Of a stretch of DNA of 64,000 nt, positions 35,560 to 44,791 are shown piece after piece. How positions within the stretch are numbered: position 1 is the stretch's first letter; each line of letters starts with the position of its first letter. Made by a program: the position numbers and the translations under genes. The stretch is from Gluconacetobacter asukensis (lineage in GTDB: Bacteria; Pseudomonadota; Alphaproteobacteria; Acetobacterales; Acetobacteraceae): contig NZ_JABEQE010000002.1 in the NCBI RefSeq assembly GCF_014174375.1, positions 310,001-374,000 on the forward strand. Reading direction: 5' to 3'. The notes beneath the pieces are model-generated. The model was not told the DNA's origin and made no database searches. It saw only the letters and a list, made by a program, of their open reading frames with translations.

Positions 35560-37405
35560 CGGTCCCGACCAGACTTCACCCCGCCGCCGGCGGCGCCCGC
35601 GCGCCGCGGCTCCCGCGACCACGCCGCCCGAAATCCGCCTGAGTGGTGATGCCACGGTCCGGGGCATGGCCATCGGTCCGGCGATGCTGGTGCTGGAAAG
35701 CCCCGCGCCGGATATCGACGCCGCCGCCCGTACCGACAATCCGGAGCATGAGCTGGAACGGCTGGGCGAGGCGATCGAACGCTCGGTGCGCCAGATCGAA
35801 CGGCTGCGCGACCGGCTGGCGATCCTGCCCGAGGACGGCCAGATCGAGATTGGGTCGCTGCTCGAGGTCTATCGCCGGATGCTCGGCCCGTCGCGCCTGC
35901 AACGCGGGATTCACGAACGCATCGTCCGCGACGGACGCACGGCCGAACTGGCCGTCCGCGAGGAGACCGAAAGCCTGGCCCAGGCCCTTCTGCGTGACGG
36001 GGCCGAAATCGGCGGCGAAGACGCGGCCGCCGCCCAGCGCCGCGCCGGAGAGTTTCGCGAAATCGGCCAGCGCCTGGTGCGCAATCTGGGCCGTACGCCC
36101 TTTCGTTCCTTCAGCGCGATGCCCGCGGGTACGGTGCTGGTGGCCGAGCAGTTGCGCCCCGCCGACGCGGCGCTGATCGATCCCTCGCGCATCGTCGCGG
36201 TCGCGACCGAGGAGGGCGGATCGACCGACCACACCGCCATCATGCTGCGCGCACTCGGGATTCCCACCGTGCTGGCCGCCCATGGGCTGACCGCCCATGC
36301 GCGCGACGGGGCGACCATGGTGGTGGACGGCACGACCGGCCACGTGGTGATCGATCCCAGCGCGGAGACGCTGGAGGCCGCGCGGCGCGGGGTGGCCGAC
36401 CATGCGCGCGAACGCCAGGCGCTGGGTCGCCTGCGCCGTCTGCCCGCCCGCCTGTCCAGCGGCGAGAAGCTGCAATTGCAGGCCAATCTGGAACTGCCGG
36501 CCGAACTGCCGCTGATCGCCCAGTCCGGGGCCTCGGGCATCGGCCTCCTGCGCACCGAATTCCTGTTCATGAATGCCGCAACCATGCCGGACGAAGACCG
36601 GCAGGCGGCGATCTATGCCGAGATCATCGGCACGATGGCGGGCGACACGACCACGATCCGCGTCGTGGACTGGGGGGGCGAGAAGCATAGCGAAGCCCTG
36701 GAGCGCGCCGGGCTGAACCAGGAAGGCGATACCATCAATCCCGCGCTGGGGATGCGCGGGCTGCGCCTGCTGCTGCGCTATCCCGCGGTGCTGGAAACCC
36801 AGTTCGCCGCGATCCTCAAGGCCTCCGTCGCCGGACCGGTGCGGGTGATGCTGCCGATGGTGACGGTCGTGCCCGAACTGCGCGAGGCACGGGAGATCTA
36901 TCATCGCGTGGCCCGCCGCCTGCGCCGCAAGGGCGTCCAACTGGGCGACACCCTGCCACCGCTGGGCATCATGGTCGAAACCCCGGCAGCGGCCATCATG
37001 GGCGACGCTCTGGCGCAGGAAGCCGAATTCCTGGCCATCGGCACCAACGACCTGACGATGTACACGCTCGCGGTCGATCGGGGCTCGGCGGAGGTGGCGC
37101 CGCTCTATCACCCGCTTCATCCGGCCGTGCTGCGCCTGATCCAGGCCGCGACCGAGGCCGCGCTGCGCCAGTACCGCCCGATTTCGCTCTGCGGCGAGAT
37201 CGCGGGCGACCCGCGGGTGGTGCCGCTGCTGATCGGGCTGGGCCTGCGTTCATTCTCGATGACGGCTTCGGCCGTGCCCCGGGTCAAGAAGGTGGTGCGC
37301 GCCCTGTCCTTCGAGGATTGCCGCCGCCTGGCCCACCGGGTGATGGAAGCCTCGGACGTGACCGAGGTGACGGGCCTGATCGACGATTTCGCCGCCGGGA
37401 CCTGA
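35546..37405 (+). CDS. ptsI: PTS Enzyme I (phosphoenolpyruvate-protein phosphotransferase)
   Basis: A 619-residue Enzyme I that passes phosphate from PEP to HPr. A basic Arg/Pro-rich N-terminal stretch (about 1-28) precedes the domain. The phospho-His motif is GGSTDHTAIMLRALGIPTVL. PEP-binding blocks are GIGLLRTEFLFM, NPALGMRGLRLLL and LCGEIAGDP, with the catalytic Cys. All expected parts are present. It ends 5 bases before the pabB start. Confidence 0.95.
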   Translation: MKTTDGPDQTSPRRRRRPRAAAPATTPPEIRLSGDATVRGMAIGPAMLVLESPAPDIDAAARTDNPEHELERLGEAIERSVRQIERLRDRLAILPEDGQIEIGSLLEVYRRMLGPSRLQRGIHERIVRDGRTAELAVREETESLAQALLRDGAEIGGEDAAAAQRRAGEFREIGQRLVRNLGRTPFRSFSAMPAGTVLVAEQLRPADAALIDPSRIVAVATEEGGSTDHTAIMLRALGIPTVLAAHGLTAHARDGATMVVDGTTGHVVIDPSAETLEAARRGVADHARERQALGRLRRLPARLSSGEKLQLQANLELPAELPLIAQSGASGIGLLRTEFLFMNAATMPDEDRQAAIYAEIIGTMAGDTTTIRVVDWGGEKHSEALERAGLNQEGDTINPALGMRGLRLLLRYPAVLETQFAAILKASVAGPVRVMLPMVTVVPELREAREIYHRVARRLRRKGVQLGDTLPPLGIMVETPAAAIMGDALAQEAEFLAIGTNDLTMYTLAVDRGSAEVAPLYHPLHPAVLRLIQAATEAALRQYRPISLCGEIAGDPRVVPLLIGLGLRSFSMTASAVPRVKKVVRALSFEDCRRLAHRVMEASDVTEVTGLIDDFAAGT

Positions 37406-37410
37406 AGGCG

Positions 37411-38778
37411 ATGGACCGGCCATCCGGCACCGTCCGGACCATGGGCCTGCCCTGGCGGGACCCGGACGATGTGCTGTGGGCATGGCGGGACGAGCCCTGG
37501 CTGGCCTGCCTGGACAGCGGTGGCGAGCCCGGACCCCGCGCGCGCTGGATCATCCTGTGCCGCCATCCCGTCCATGTGCTGGACTGGCGCACCGGGTCCG
37601 GTACCGATCCTCTCGCGGCGCTGCGCGACCTGCTGGCTATGGCACCGGTCGCGGATGCCGGGCCATGGCCGTTCGCCGGCGGGGTGATCGGCTTCGCCGG
37701 TTACGGCGTGGGGCAATGGGCGGAAGGCATCGCGACCCGCCATGCAGCCGATCCCACCCGGCCGGACCTGGCGGCGGCCCTTTATGACCACGCGGTGCTG
37801 TTCGATCGCGCGCAGCACCAGGTGCATCTGGCGACGATCCGTCCGGACCCGGAGAGGTTGTTCGCCGCATTCCATGCCGAATGGGCCGCGCTGCCACCGG
37901 CCCCGCCGCCGGCAGCCCTGCCGCGCACCATGTTCGTTCCCGACCGCACGCCGGGACAATATGCCGCCGCCGTGGCAGCGGCAGTGGAGCGGATCGCGGC
38001 CGGCGAGATCTTTCAGGTCAATATTACCGGCCGGCATGTCGCCAGACGGCCGCCGGATCTGGCCGATATCGACATCTACCGGGCGCTGCGCCGGGCCTCG
38101 CCGGCTCCGTTCGGTGCCTGGCTGGCCTGTGGGGGCGCATTCAGCCTGCTGTCGGCCTCGCCCGAGCGGTTCGTGCATCTGGGGCGCGACCGGGTGGCCC
38201 GCACAAGGCCGATCAAGGGCACCCGTCCACGCGGCACCACGCCGGAACTGGATGACATCCAGCGGGCGGAACTGGCCGCCGACGACAAGGAGCGGGCGGA
38301 GAACCTGATGATCGTGGACCTGATGCGCAACGATCTGGGCCGCGTGGCGCGGATCGGCAGCGTCGGCGTGCCGGAACTGCTGTCGGTCGAAACCTTCGCC
38401 CATCTCCACCATCTGGTCTCCGAGGTCGCGGCAACGCTGGCGCCAGGACAGGATGCCATCGACCTGCTGCGTGCCTCCCTGCCGCCCGGATCGGTGACCG
38501 GCGCCCCGAAACATCAGGCCATGCGGCTCATCGATGAATTGGAGGCTTCGGATCGTGGGCCCTATTGCGGGATCGTCTTCCGCATCGGAACCGACGGTGC
38601 CATGGACAGTTCAGTCATCATCCGTGCCCTGGCCGCGACCCCCGACACGATCGTGGCGGCGGCGGGCGGCGGGATTACGATTCTGTCCGACCCCCAGCGG
38701 GAATATGCGGAAATGTGCCTGAAGATCGCCCCCCTGCTGGCCCTGTTCGGCGATCGTCCGGCCGAGCCTGCGCCATGA
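37411..38778 (+). CDS. pabB: Aminodeoxychorismate synthase component I
   Basis: A 455-residue chorismate-using enzyme that makes 4-amino-4-deoxychorismate for folate. Motifs are EIFQVNITGRHVAR, LSASPERFVHL, TRPIKGTRPRG (the key Lys), ENLMIVDLMRNDLGRVA and LPPGSVTGAPKHQAM. I chose the ATG at 37411 because longer forms of the frame overlap ptsI. Its stop overlaps pabC (ATGA), confirming the p-aminobenzoate rather than anthranilate role. Confidence 0.92.
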   Translation: MDRPSGTVRTMGLPWRDPDDVLWAWRDEPWLACLDSGGEPGPRARWIILCRHPVHVLDWRTGSGTDPLAALRDLLAMAPVADAGPWPFAGGVIGFAGYGVGQWAEGIATRHAADPTRPDLAAALYDHAVLFDRAQHQVHLATIRPDPERLFAAFHAEWAALPPAPPPAALPRTMFVPDRTPGQYAAAVAAAVERIAAGEIFQVNITGRHVARRPPDLADIDIYRALRRASPAPFGAWLACGGAFSLLSASPERFVHLGRDRVARTRPIKGTRPRGTTPELDDIQRAELAADDKERAENLMIVDLMRNDLGRVARIGSVGVPELLSVETFAHLHHLVSEVAATLAPGQDAIDLLRASLPPGSVTGAPKHQAMRLIDELEASDRGPYCGIVFRIGTDGAMDSSVIIRALAATPDTIVAAAGGGITILSDPQREYAEMCLKIAPLLALFGDRPAEPAP

Positions 38779-39575
38779 ATGTCCTGTGGCTGGACGGCCG
38801 GCTGGTCCCGCGGCACCAGGCACGGATCGACCCCGCCGATCGCGGCCTGACGCTGGGCGACGGGCTGTTCGAGACCATGCGTGTGTCCGGCGGCCATATC
38901 GCCCATCTGCCCCGCCATCTCGACCGGCTGCGGCGCGGTGCCGAGATGCTCATGTTTCCGGCACCCGATCTGGATGCGATCGAGGATGCGCTGGGCCAGG
39001 TGGTGCGCCGGAATGCGTTGGACGAGGGCGCGTTGCGCCTGACACTGACGCGCGGCTGCGGCCCGCGCGGCCTGCTGCCGCCCCCGCGCCCACAACCAAC
39101 GCTCCTGATCGTGCCCTTTCCCTCCGCCCCCGCGCCAGGGCCGGCGCACCTGATCATCAGCTCCCGCATCAGGCGCGATGCGGATTCCCCCCTGTCACGG
39201 ATCAAGAGCCTGAATTACCTGCCCAATATCCTGGCCCGGCTGGAAGCCGAACAGCGCGGAGCCGATGACGCACTGCTGCTGAACGGCGCCGGCCGGGTGG
39301 CCGAAAGCACCGTCAGCACCGTACTGGTCGTGAACGGAGGGGTTGTGCGGACCCCCCCGGTCACGGACGGCGCACTGCCCGGCATCGCCCGTGCTGTGCT
39401 ACTGGCGGCAGGCATGGTTCAGGAAGCCCCCCTGACGCTTGACGATTTGCTGAGAGCTGACGGCGTGATCCTGGTCAACAGCTTGTCGGTGCGCCCCGCT
39501 GTCAGCCTGGATGGCACCGTGCTGGCCTGTCAGTTGGAACTGACCGAGGCTATTCGTGCGTGTGTGAGGGCCTGA
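38775..39575 (+). CDS. pabC: Aminodeoxychorismate lyase / class IV aminotransferase
   Basis: A 266-residue fold-type IV PLP enzyme. ADRGLTLGDGLFETMRV (about 21-37) is the family opening, the PLP lysine is in SRIKSLNYLPNILA (about 142-155), and ESTVSTVLVV and LPGIARAVLL follow. Linked to pabB, it should release pyruvate to give 4-aminobenzoate. A branched-chain or D-amino-acid aminotransferase is a less likely alternative. Confidence 0.9.
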   Translation: MNVLWLDGRLVPRHQARIDPADRGLTLGDGLFETMRVSGGHIAHLPRHLDRLRRGAEMLMFPAPDLDAIEDALGQVVRRNALDEGALRLTLTRGCGPRGLLPPPRPQPTLLIVPFPSAPAPGPAHLIISSRIRRDADSPLSRIKSLNYLPNILARLEAEQRGADDALLLNGAGRVAESTVSTVLVVNGGVVRTPPVTDGALPGIARAVLLAAGMVQEAPLTLDDLLRADGVILVNSLSVRPAVSLDGTVLACQLELTEAIRACVRA

Positions 39576-39713
39576 AGCACGAGAGCATCATGTCCATGCC
39601 GCAATCAGGCCGTTCGCTGCCTTGCCCGTACGGTGAGCGCGTGGAATCATCGTTTTAACTACGGACCATGTCGCGCAATTCATTGGATGGCGACTTTATT
39701 ACAGAGGTAAGAT

Positions 39714-40493
39714 ATGCAGAATACCGACCATAATGAGAATATGAAAAACATTATTTTAAAAAGAACAACTATTGAATCAAAAAAAGAACCTCCATACGAT
39801 GATATTGAAAATACAAGATCAGGAAATATCTGGAAAAACATACCGGGTGGCCATAAATGGCTAGATTATTTCAAGATATATGACAAGGAATTTTCCAGGT
39901 TCGTAAATACCAAACCTCGGGTTCTTGAGATCGGCGTCTACCGGGGAGCGTCGTTGAGATTGTGGAAGAATTTCTTTGGTGAGGGGAGTTTCATCCTCGG
40001 GATCGATCTCAACGAGCAATGTCTTAAACATCAATCGCCAGACGAAAATATATTCGTGGAAATAGGGGATCAAAGTAATCAAGATTTTCTGAAAGATATT
40101 ATTAACCGTTATGGACCGTTTGATATCATTATCGATGACGGTAGCCATATGGCATCCCATCAGATCATATCTTTCATGAGTCTGTTTTACGAAGGACTGA
40201 AAGTAGGTGGCATCTATCTCGTCGAAGATCTTGAGTGTATGTATTGGGGATCTACAAACACGTATAGAGATTTGCCATCGACATCGGTTGATTTTTTCAA
40301 GAAATTGATTGATTTTCAAAATGAAGTTTTTTCAAGATATAGTTGCAATGATTTGTCAATAAATAGTGAAGATTTCAAAAATCAAGTTGATGTTATCAAT
40401 ATATCAAAATTCCTATATAGCGTGACTTTCTATCAAGGTGTCGTGGCTATTGAAAAAGAAGAGAAGAATCCACCAAGGGTTCTGCATATTTAG
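39714..40493 (+). CDS. AT-rich methyltransferase-like protein, probably acquired
   Basis: A 259-residue protein with a Rossmann core: RVLEIGVYRGASLRLWKNFF (motif I, about 69-88), FILGIDLNEQ, FDIIIDDGSHMASHQIISFM (about 138-157) and GGIYLVEDLE. This matches class I SAM methyltransferases of the cephalosporin-hydroxylase/Methyltransf_24 type, often found in glycan or glycosyltransferase clusters. The gene is strikingly AT-rich and uses AAA, ATT and AAT codons freely, unlike all its neighbours, so I infer horizontal transfer. AGAGG lies 6 bases before the ATG. Its substrate is unknown. Confidence 0.8.
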   Translation: MQNTDHNENMKNIILKRTTIESKKEPPYDDIENTRSGNIWKNIPGGHKWLDYFKIYDKEFSRFVNTKPRVLEIGVYRGASLRLWKNFFGEGSFILGIDLNEQCLKHQSPDENIFVEIGDQSNQDFLKDIINRYGPFDIIIDDGSHMASHQIISFMSLFYEGLKVGGIYLVEDLECMYWGSTNTYRDLPSTSVDFFKKLIDFQNEVFSRYSCNDLSINSEDFKNQVDVINISKFLYSVTFYQGVVAIEKEEKNPPRVLHI

Positions 40494-40769
40494 GGCGCGT
40501 CCTGACGGCGACAACGCTTATCAGGGTATCGCTGCAGTACGGACTCGCTGACGATCAGCGGCATGGATCGCGACGCGTTGCGTGGCGATCCGTGCCGACT
40601 GTGTTTTTTGATAACGTCCATCCGTGCCGCCACGAAATTCCCGTCTTCCGCCCAGTGGACGCGAAGCCCGCCGACATGAAACCGTCATAGAATTGTTGCC
40701 CCCCAGGACCCGGTTGGATTAAGGACGCGGGCTTTCCTGCCCGCCCCATCCTGAAAGGCCGCCCCCGCG
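40494..40769. other. Intergenic region before purH
   Basis: The base composition returns to GC-rich a few bases after the AT-rich gene. I see no protein with recognisable homology on either strand and no complete terminal repeat. It may contain the scar of whatever event brought in the upstream gene, and the purH promoter. Confidence 0.4.
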
Positions 40770-42347
40770 ATGACCCAGACGCCAGTGCCGGTCCGCCGTG
40801 CCCTGATTTCCGTTTCCGACAAGACGGGGTTGCTCGACCTCGCCCAGGCCCTGGTGGCACATGGGGCTGAGATCCTCTCGACTGGCGGGTCGGCCCGCGC
40901 CCTGCGCGAGGCCGGGGTGCCCGTAACCGAAGTGTCGGACCATACCGGCTTTCCGGAAATCCTCGACGGCCGGGTCAAGACGCTGGTGCCGCAGATCCAT
41001 GGCGGCATCCTGGGCCGTCGCGACCTGCCGGCGCACGTCGCGCAGATGGAACAGCACGGGATCGCGCCGATCGACCTGGTCGCGGTGAATCTCTACCCGT
41101 TCGAGGCCACGGTGGCCTCCGGCGCCGGCGCCGAGGATTGCATCGAGAATATCGATATCGGCGGTCCGGCGCTGATCCGCGCCGCCTCCAAGAACCATGA
41201 TCACGTCGTGGTGCTGACCGACCCCGCGCAATATGGCGCCATCATCGCGGCGCTGTCGGAAGGCGGCACCACGCTGGAGGCCCGGCGCGCGCTGGCGGGT
41301 GCTGCCTATGCCCGCACCGCCGCCTATGACGCCGCGATCGCCGCCTGGTTCGCGGCCCAGCGCGGCGACGCGCTGCCCGAGCGCCTGACGGTGGCAGGCC
41401 AGCGTCGCGAAAGCCTGCGCTATGGCGAGAACCCGCACCAGCAGGCGGCCTTCTACGCCGATGGCAGCAAGCGCCCCGGCGTGGCCACAGCGCGGCAGAT
41501 CCAGGGCAAGGCACTATCCTACAACAACCTGAACGACACTGACGCGGCATTCGAGGCGGTGGCGGAATTCGACGCACCGGCGGTAGTGATCGTCAAGCAC
41601 GCCAATCCGTGCGGCATCGCGACTGCCGACAGCCTGTCGGCGGCATGGGACCTGGCACTGCGCTGCGACCCGGTCTCGGCCTTCGGCGGCATCGTCGCTT
41701 TGAACCGGACGCTGGATGCCGAGGCCGCCGCACGCATCGCCGCGATCTTTACCGAGGTGATCGTGGCGCCCGACGCAACGGACGAGGCGCGGGAGATCCT
41801 GGCCCGCAAGAAGAACCTGCGCCTGCTGCTGACCGGCGCGATGCCCGACCCGGCCGAGGGCGGGGTGATCATCCGCTCGATCGCCGGCGGCTTCCTGGCC
41901 CAGACGCGCGATAATGGCCGCATCGTCCCCGGCGAACTGAAGGTGGTGACGCAGCGCGCCCCCACCGAGGCCGAGATGGCGGACCTCATCTTCGCTTTCC
42001 GCGTGTGCAAGCATGTGAAGTCGAACGCCATCATCTACGCCAAGGACCAGGCCACGGTCGGGATCGGCGCGGGGCAGATGAGCCGCGTGGATTCCGCGCG
42101 CATCGCCGCGATCAAGGGGGCGGAAGCGTCGCGCGCCGCAGGCCTGGACCAGAAGCTGACGGCCGGCAGCGTGGTGGCCTCCGACGCCTTCTTCCCGTTC
42201 GCCGACGGGCTGGAGGCCGCGATCGCGGCAGGGGCCACCGCAGTGATCCAGCCTGGCGGGTCGATCCGCGATGACGAGGTGATCGCCGCCGCCGACCGTG
42301 CCGGCATCGCCATGGTGTTCACAGGTATGCGTCACTTCCGGCACTGA
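40770..42347 (+). CDS. purH: Bifunctional AICAR formyltransferase / IMP cyclohydrolase
   Basis: A 525-residue enzyme for the last two steps of IMP synthesis. The cyclohydrolase domain has [18 protein letters not shown] and [18 protein letters not shown]. The formyltransferase domain has [26 protein letters not shown] (catalytic Lys-His), [14 protein letters not shown] and KHVKSNAI. Length and motifs are normal. Confidence 0.97.
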   Translation: MTQTPVPVRRALISVSDKTGLLDLAQALVAHGAEILSTGGSARALREAGVPVTEVSDHTGFPEILDGRVKTLVPQIHGGILGRRDLPAHVAQMEQHGIAPIDLVAVNLYPFEATVASGAGAEDCIENIDIGGPALIRAASKNHDHVVVLTDPAQYGAIIAALSEGGTTLEARRALAGAAYARTAAYDAAIAAWFAAQRGDALPERLTVAGQRRESLRYGENPHQQAAFYADGSKRPGVATARQIQGKALSYNNLNDTDAAFEAVAEFDAPAVVIVKHANPCGIATADSLSAAWDLALRCDPVSAFGGIVALNRTLDAEAAARIAAIFTEVIVAPDATDEAREILARKKNLRLLLTGAMPDPAEGGVIIRSIAGGFLAQTRDNGRIVPGELKVVTQRAPTEAEMADLIFAFRVCKHVKSNAIIYAKDQATVGIGAGQMSRVDSARIAAIKGAEASRAAGLDQKLTAGSVVASDAFFPFADGLEAAIAAGATAVIQPGGSIRDDEVIAAADRAGIAMVFTGMRHFRH

Positions 42348-42459
42348 TCCTCTTCCTCAGGGGATTGTCGCGTCGGCCGGGATGGATTTCAGTATCCAGC
42401 CCGGCCGAACCGTACCGGGACGACATGACAAAGACGATCAGGCAGAGACGAGAGCAGGC

Positions 42460-43176
42460 ATGGCGAGTTTGCGGCATTCCCACCTTCTTCCGGCGGTGGC
42501 CGGCCTGTCAGCCCTGATCGCCGGACCGGCGATGGCGGCCAGCCAGCCGGTCTCGGCCTATGATTTTTCCCCTCTGCCGGTCACCACCGGCACGGTGGCG
42601 CATTATCTGCCGACGCCGGGCGGCGATATCGACGGGCTGATCCTGACCGACGGCACCGAAATCCTGTGTTCGCACGAACTCGGGCTGGCCGTGGCCAGCC
42701 TGGTCAAGCCGGGCGAGAAGATCTCGGCGCGCGGCTTGCGCGGTCGCGACCTGCCGATCGTCCGCGCCTACGAGATTGAGGACCAGCGCGGCCGCGCGGT
42801 CGAGGACGCCGAGACAATTTCGGCCCGGCTGCCGGTCACCACGTCCGGGCCCGATATCGTGGTGGACGGCACGGTGCGCGCACCGCTCTACAGCCTGCAT
42901 GGCCGGCTGGTGGGCGCGGTCATGCAGGATTACAGCACGGTTCATCTCGCCCCTGCCGAAGCGGCGCGGCTGACCGCCTGGCTGAAGCCCGGCCAGACCC
43001 TTCATGCGGTCGGCAATGGCAGCACCAGCGCGTTGGGAACCGCCATCGATGCCCGCGAGATCGGCCCGTCGATGGAGCAGACCATCCATGTCGCCCCGGC
43101 GGCCGCGCCGGTGGCCGGCCCCTTCCCCGGCAGCGCGGCCTATGATGAAATCCCGGGCGGCAGCGTTCATCCGTAA
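42460..43176 (+). CDS. Exported protein of unknown function, OB-fold-like region
   Basis: A 238-residue protein with a signal peptide (about 1-25, ending AGPAMA-AS). Residues 35-110 follow a pattern seen in uncharacterised exported proteins: GTVAHYLPTPGGDIDGLIL, DGTEILCSHELG, LVKPGEKISARGL. This suggests a small beta-barrel. A second, weaker copy of the same pattern occurs from about 140 to 210 (DGTVRAPLYSLHGRLVGAV, LKPGQTLHAVGNG). I do not recognise the family by name. ATG start at 42460. Confidence 0.7.
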   Translation: MASLRHSHLLPAVAGLSALIAGPAMAASQPVSAYDFSPLPVTTGTVAHYLPTPGGDIDGLILTDGTEILCSHELGLAVASLVKPGEKISARGLRGRDLPIVRAYEIEDQRGRAVEDAETISARLPVTTSGPDIVVDGTVRAPLYSLHGRLVGAVMQDYSTVHLAPAEAARLTAWLKPGQTLHAVGNGSTSALGTAIDAREIGPSMEQTIHVAPAAAPVAGPFPGSAAYDEIPGGSVHP

Positions 43177-43238
43177 GTTATTTATGCAAAAATAGCGCCT
43201 CTGCTATTCGTTTTTCGCATTTATAGGGTGCCGTCCGT

Positions 43239-43298
43239 GCCCTTGGGGGCGTGCATGCCGGGAACTGTCACCCATTCCGCGCGTGACAGACCAAGGGC
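43239..43298. other. Nested inverted repeats predicting a three-way-junction structure
   Basis: GCCCTTGG (43239-43246) pairs perfectly with CCAAGGGC (43291-43298). Inside are a hairpin CTGTCAC/GTGACAG (43265-43289, 11-base loop) and a possible small GGC/GCC hairpin (about 43248-43258). The unit lies between the exported protein gene and the atp promoter. It could be a structured RNA, the 3' end of the upstream message, or a protein-binding site. Confidence 0.5.
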
Positions 43299-43333
43299 GC
43301 CTCTTTTCCGTGTCCTGAAACAAAAGCGTTTGC

Positions 43334-43362
43334 TTGACAGGTTTCTGCCGCGTCGTTAGCTA
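43334..43362 (+). promoter_or_regulatory. Promoter of the atpI-B-E-F'-F operon
   Basis: TTGACA at 43334-43339, 17 bases, TAGCTA at 43357-43362, 30 bases before the atpI start codon. The -35 box is perfect. Confidence 0.6.
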
Positions 43363-43391
43363 GCGCCTGCACCCGCCTGGAGGTGTAAAAA

Positions 43392-43733
43392 TTGGGTAAG
43401 GAAACGGACAGCTCCCGTCAGACCTTCGACAGGCGCCTGAAGCAGGCCATGGATCGGAACAATCCCGACCGGGCGGCCGAGGCGGCGTTGCAAGGCAGCG
43501 ATATAACCACCGTGGGCACTGTTCTGCGGGCCGGCACCGAAATGGTGGCGGGCCTGGCGGTCGGGGTCGCGATGGGATGGGGGCTTGATCGATGGCTGGG
43601 CTGTCGCCCGGTATTCCTGATCCTGTTTTCGTTGCTGGGCGGGGCCGCGGGCGTACTGAATGTCTGGCGTCTGGTCAGGCCACAGGATGCCCTGGAGGAC
43701 AAGCCGGGCCCGCACGCGGGGCCGGAGCGGTAG
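43392..43733 (+). CDS. atpI: ATP synthase assembly protein AtpI
   Basis: A 113-residue protein with two membrane helices (about 47-63 and 72-92) in the AtpI/AtpZ pattern, including MVAGLAVGVAMGWGLDRWLG. It helps c-ring assembly or carries Mg2+. The TTG start at 43392 has GGAGGT 7 bases upstream. First gene of the Fo operon. Confidence 0.88.
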   Translation: MGKETDSSRQTFDRRLKQAMDRNNPDRAAEAALQGSDITTVGTVLRAGTEMVAGLAVGVAMGWGLDRWLGCRPVFLILFSLLGGAAGVLNVWRLVRPQDALEDKPGPHAGPER

Positions 43734-43746
43734 AGGGAAGACGAAG

Positions 43747-44496
43747 TTGGCGGCCGGATCCACCATCGACGCATTGGGTCAGTTCGAGCTCCATCCCGTT
43801 CTGGGTGGCCTGGGCGAGGCGCTGCGTTTCAGTCAGTCGCCCCTCATGATGATCGTGGCGTCGGTCGCGGTGCTCGCGTTCCTGTATGTCGGCATGCGTC
43901 CCAAGGCCGTGGTGCCCGGGCGCCTGCAGGCCGCCGCCGAAATCTGCTATGATTTCATTCACAACATGGCCGTGGACACGATCGGTCCGGAAGGGCGCGC
44001 GTTCTTCCCGTTCGTCTTCACGCTGTTCTTCTTCATCCTGGCCGGCAACTATCTGGGCCTTCTGCCCTTCTCCTTTGCCTTCACCAGCCATGTCGCCGTC
44101 ACCGTCGCGCTGGCGCTGATGGTGTTCGTGCTGTCGGTGATCGTTTCGCTGAAGGCGCAGGGCGCGAAATTCTTCGCGCATTTCATGCCCGCCGGCGCGC
44201 CGGTCGCGCTGGCGCCGCTGCTGGTGCCGATCGAAATCCTCTCGTTCCTGTCCCGTCCCGTGAGCCTGTCGATCCGTCTGTTCGCCAACATGGTGGCCGG
44301 TCACGTGATGCTGGAAATGTTCGCCGCCTTCACGATCATGCTGGCCGGGCTCGGACTGATCGGCGATGCGCTCGCCGTCGGTCCCGTGGTCATCAATGTC
44401 GCGCTGATGGCGCTCGAATTGCTGGTGGGTGCGCTGCAAGCCTATGTCTTCGCGATCCTCACCTGCATCTATCTGCGGGAGGCGGTCGCGCACTGA
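43747..44496 (+). CDS. atpB: ATP synthase Fo subunit a
   Basis: A 249-residue proton-channel subunit of the inner membrane. The essential Arg is in SLSIRLFANMVAGHVM. Other conserved parts are FFPFVFTLFFFILAGNYLGL and ALQAYVFAILTCIYLREAVA. The TTG start at 43747 has GGAAG upstream and gives the usual alphaproteobacterial N-terminus. Confidence 0.95.
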   Translation: MAAGSTIDALGQFELHPVLGGLGEALRFSQSPLMMIVASVAVLAFLYVGMRPKAVVPGRLQAAAEICYDFIHNMAVDTIGPEGRAFFPFVFTLFFFILAGNYLGLLPFSFAFTSHVAVTVALALMVFVLSVIVSLKAQGAKFFAHFMPAGAPVALAPLLVPIEILSFLSRPVSLSIRLFANMVAGHVMLEMFAAFTIMLAGLGLIGDALAVGPVVINVALMALELLVGALQAYVFAILTCIYLREAVAH

Positions 44497-44552
44497 CCGC
44501 GGCGCCGCCCCAGCCCTTTTGAACGCCTGAACCAAACAAGGAAAGCCTCGCT

Positions 44553-44777
44553 ATGGACATCGCTGCAGCCCGGGAAATTGGTGCCGGTATCGCCGTTATC
44601 GCCCTCGCCGGCGTCGGCATCGGCCTGGGTAACATCTTCTCCACGCTGGTCAGCAGCATCGCCCGCAACCCCGCCGCGCGCCCGCACGTGTTCGGCCTGG
44701 GCATGCTCGGCTTCGCCCTGACGGAAGCCGTGGCCCTGTATGCCCTGCTGATCGCCTTCCTGATCCTGTTCGTCTGA
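44553..44777 (+). CDS. atpE: ATP synthase Fo subunit c
   Basis: A 74-residue hairpin of two membrane helices. The proton-binding Glu is in [12 protein letters not shown], and the glycine motif of helix 1 is [13 protein letters not shown]. No Na+-type residues are present around the Glu, so it should be H+-coupled. Confidence 0.96.
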   Translation: MDIAAAREIGAGIAVIALAGVGIGLGNIFSTLVSSIARNPAARPHVFGLGMLGFALTEAVALYALLIAFLILFV

Positions 44778-44791
44778 GACCGGAGACCAAC

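Noticed and set aside
40494-40769. Possible transposase remnant between the AT-rich gene and purH
   Set aside because: Short frames exist on both strands, but no transposase motif, terminal inverted repeat or target duplication could be identified.
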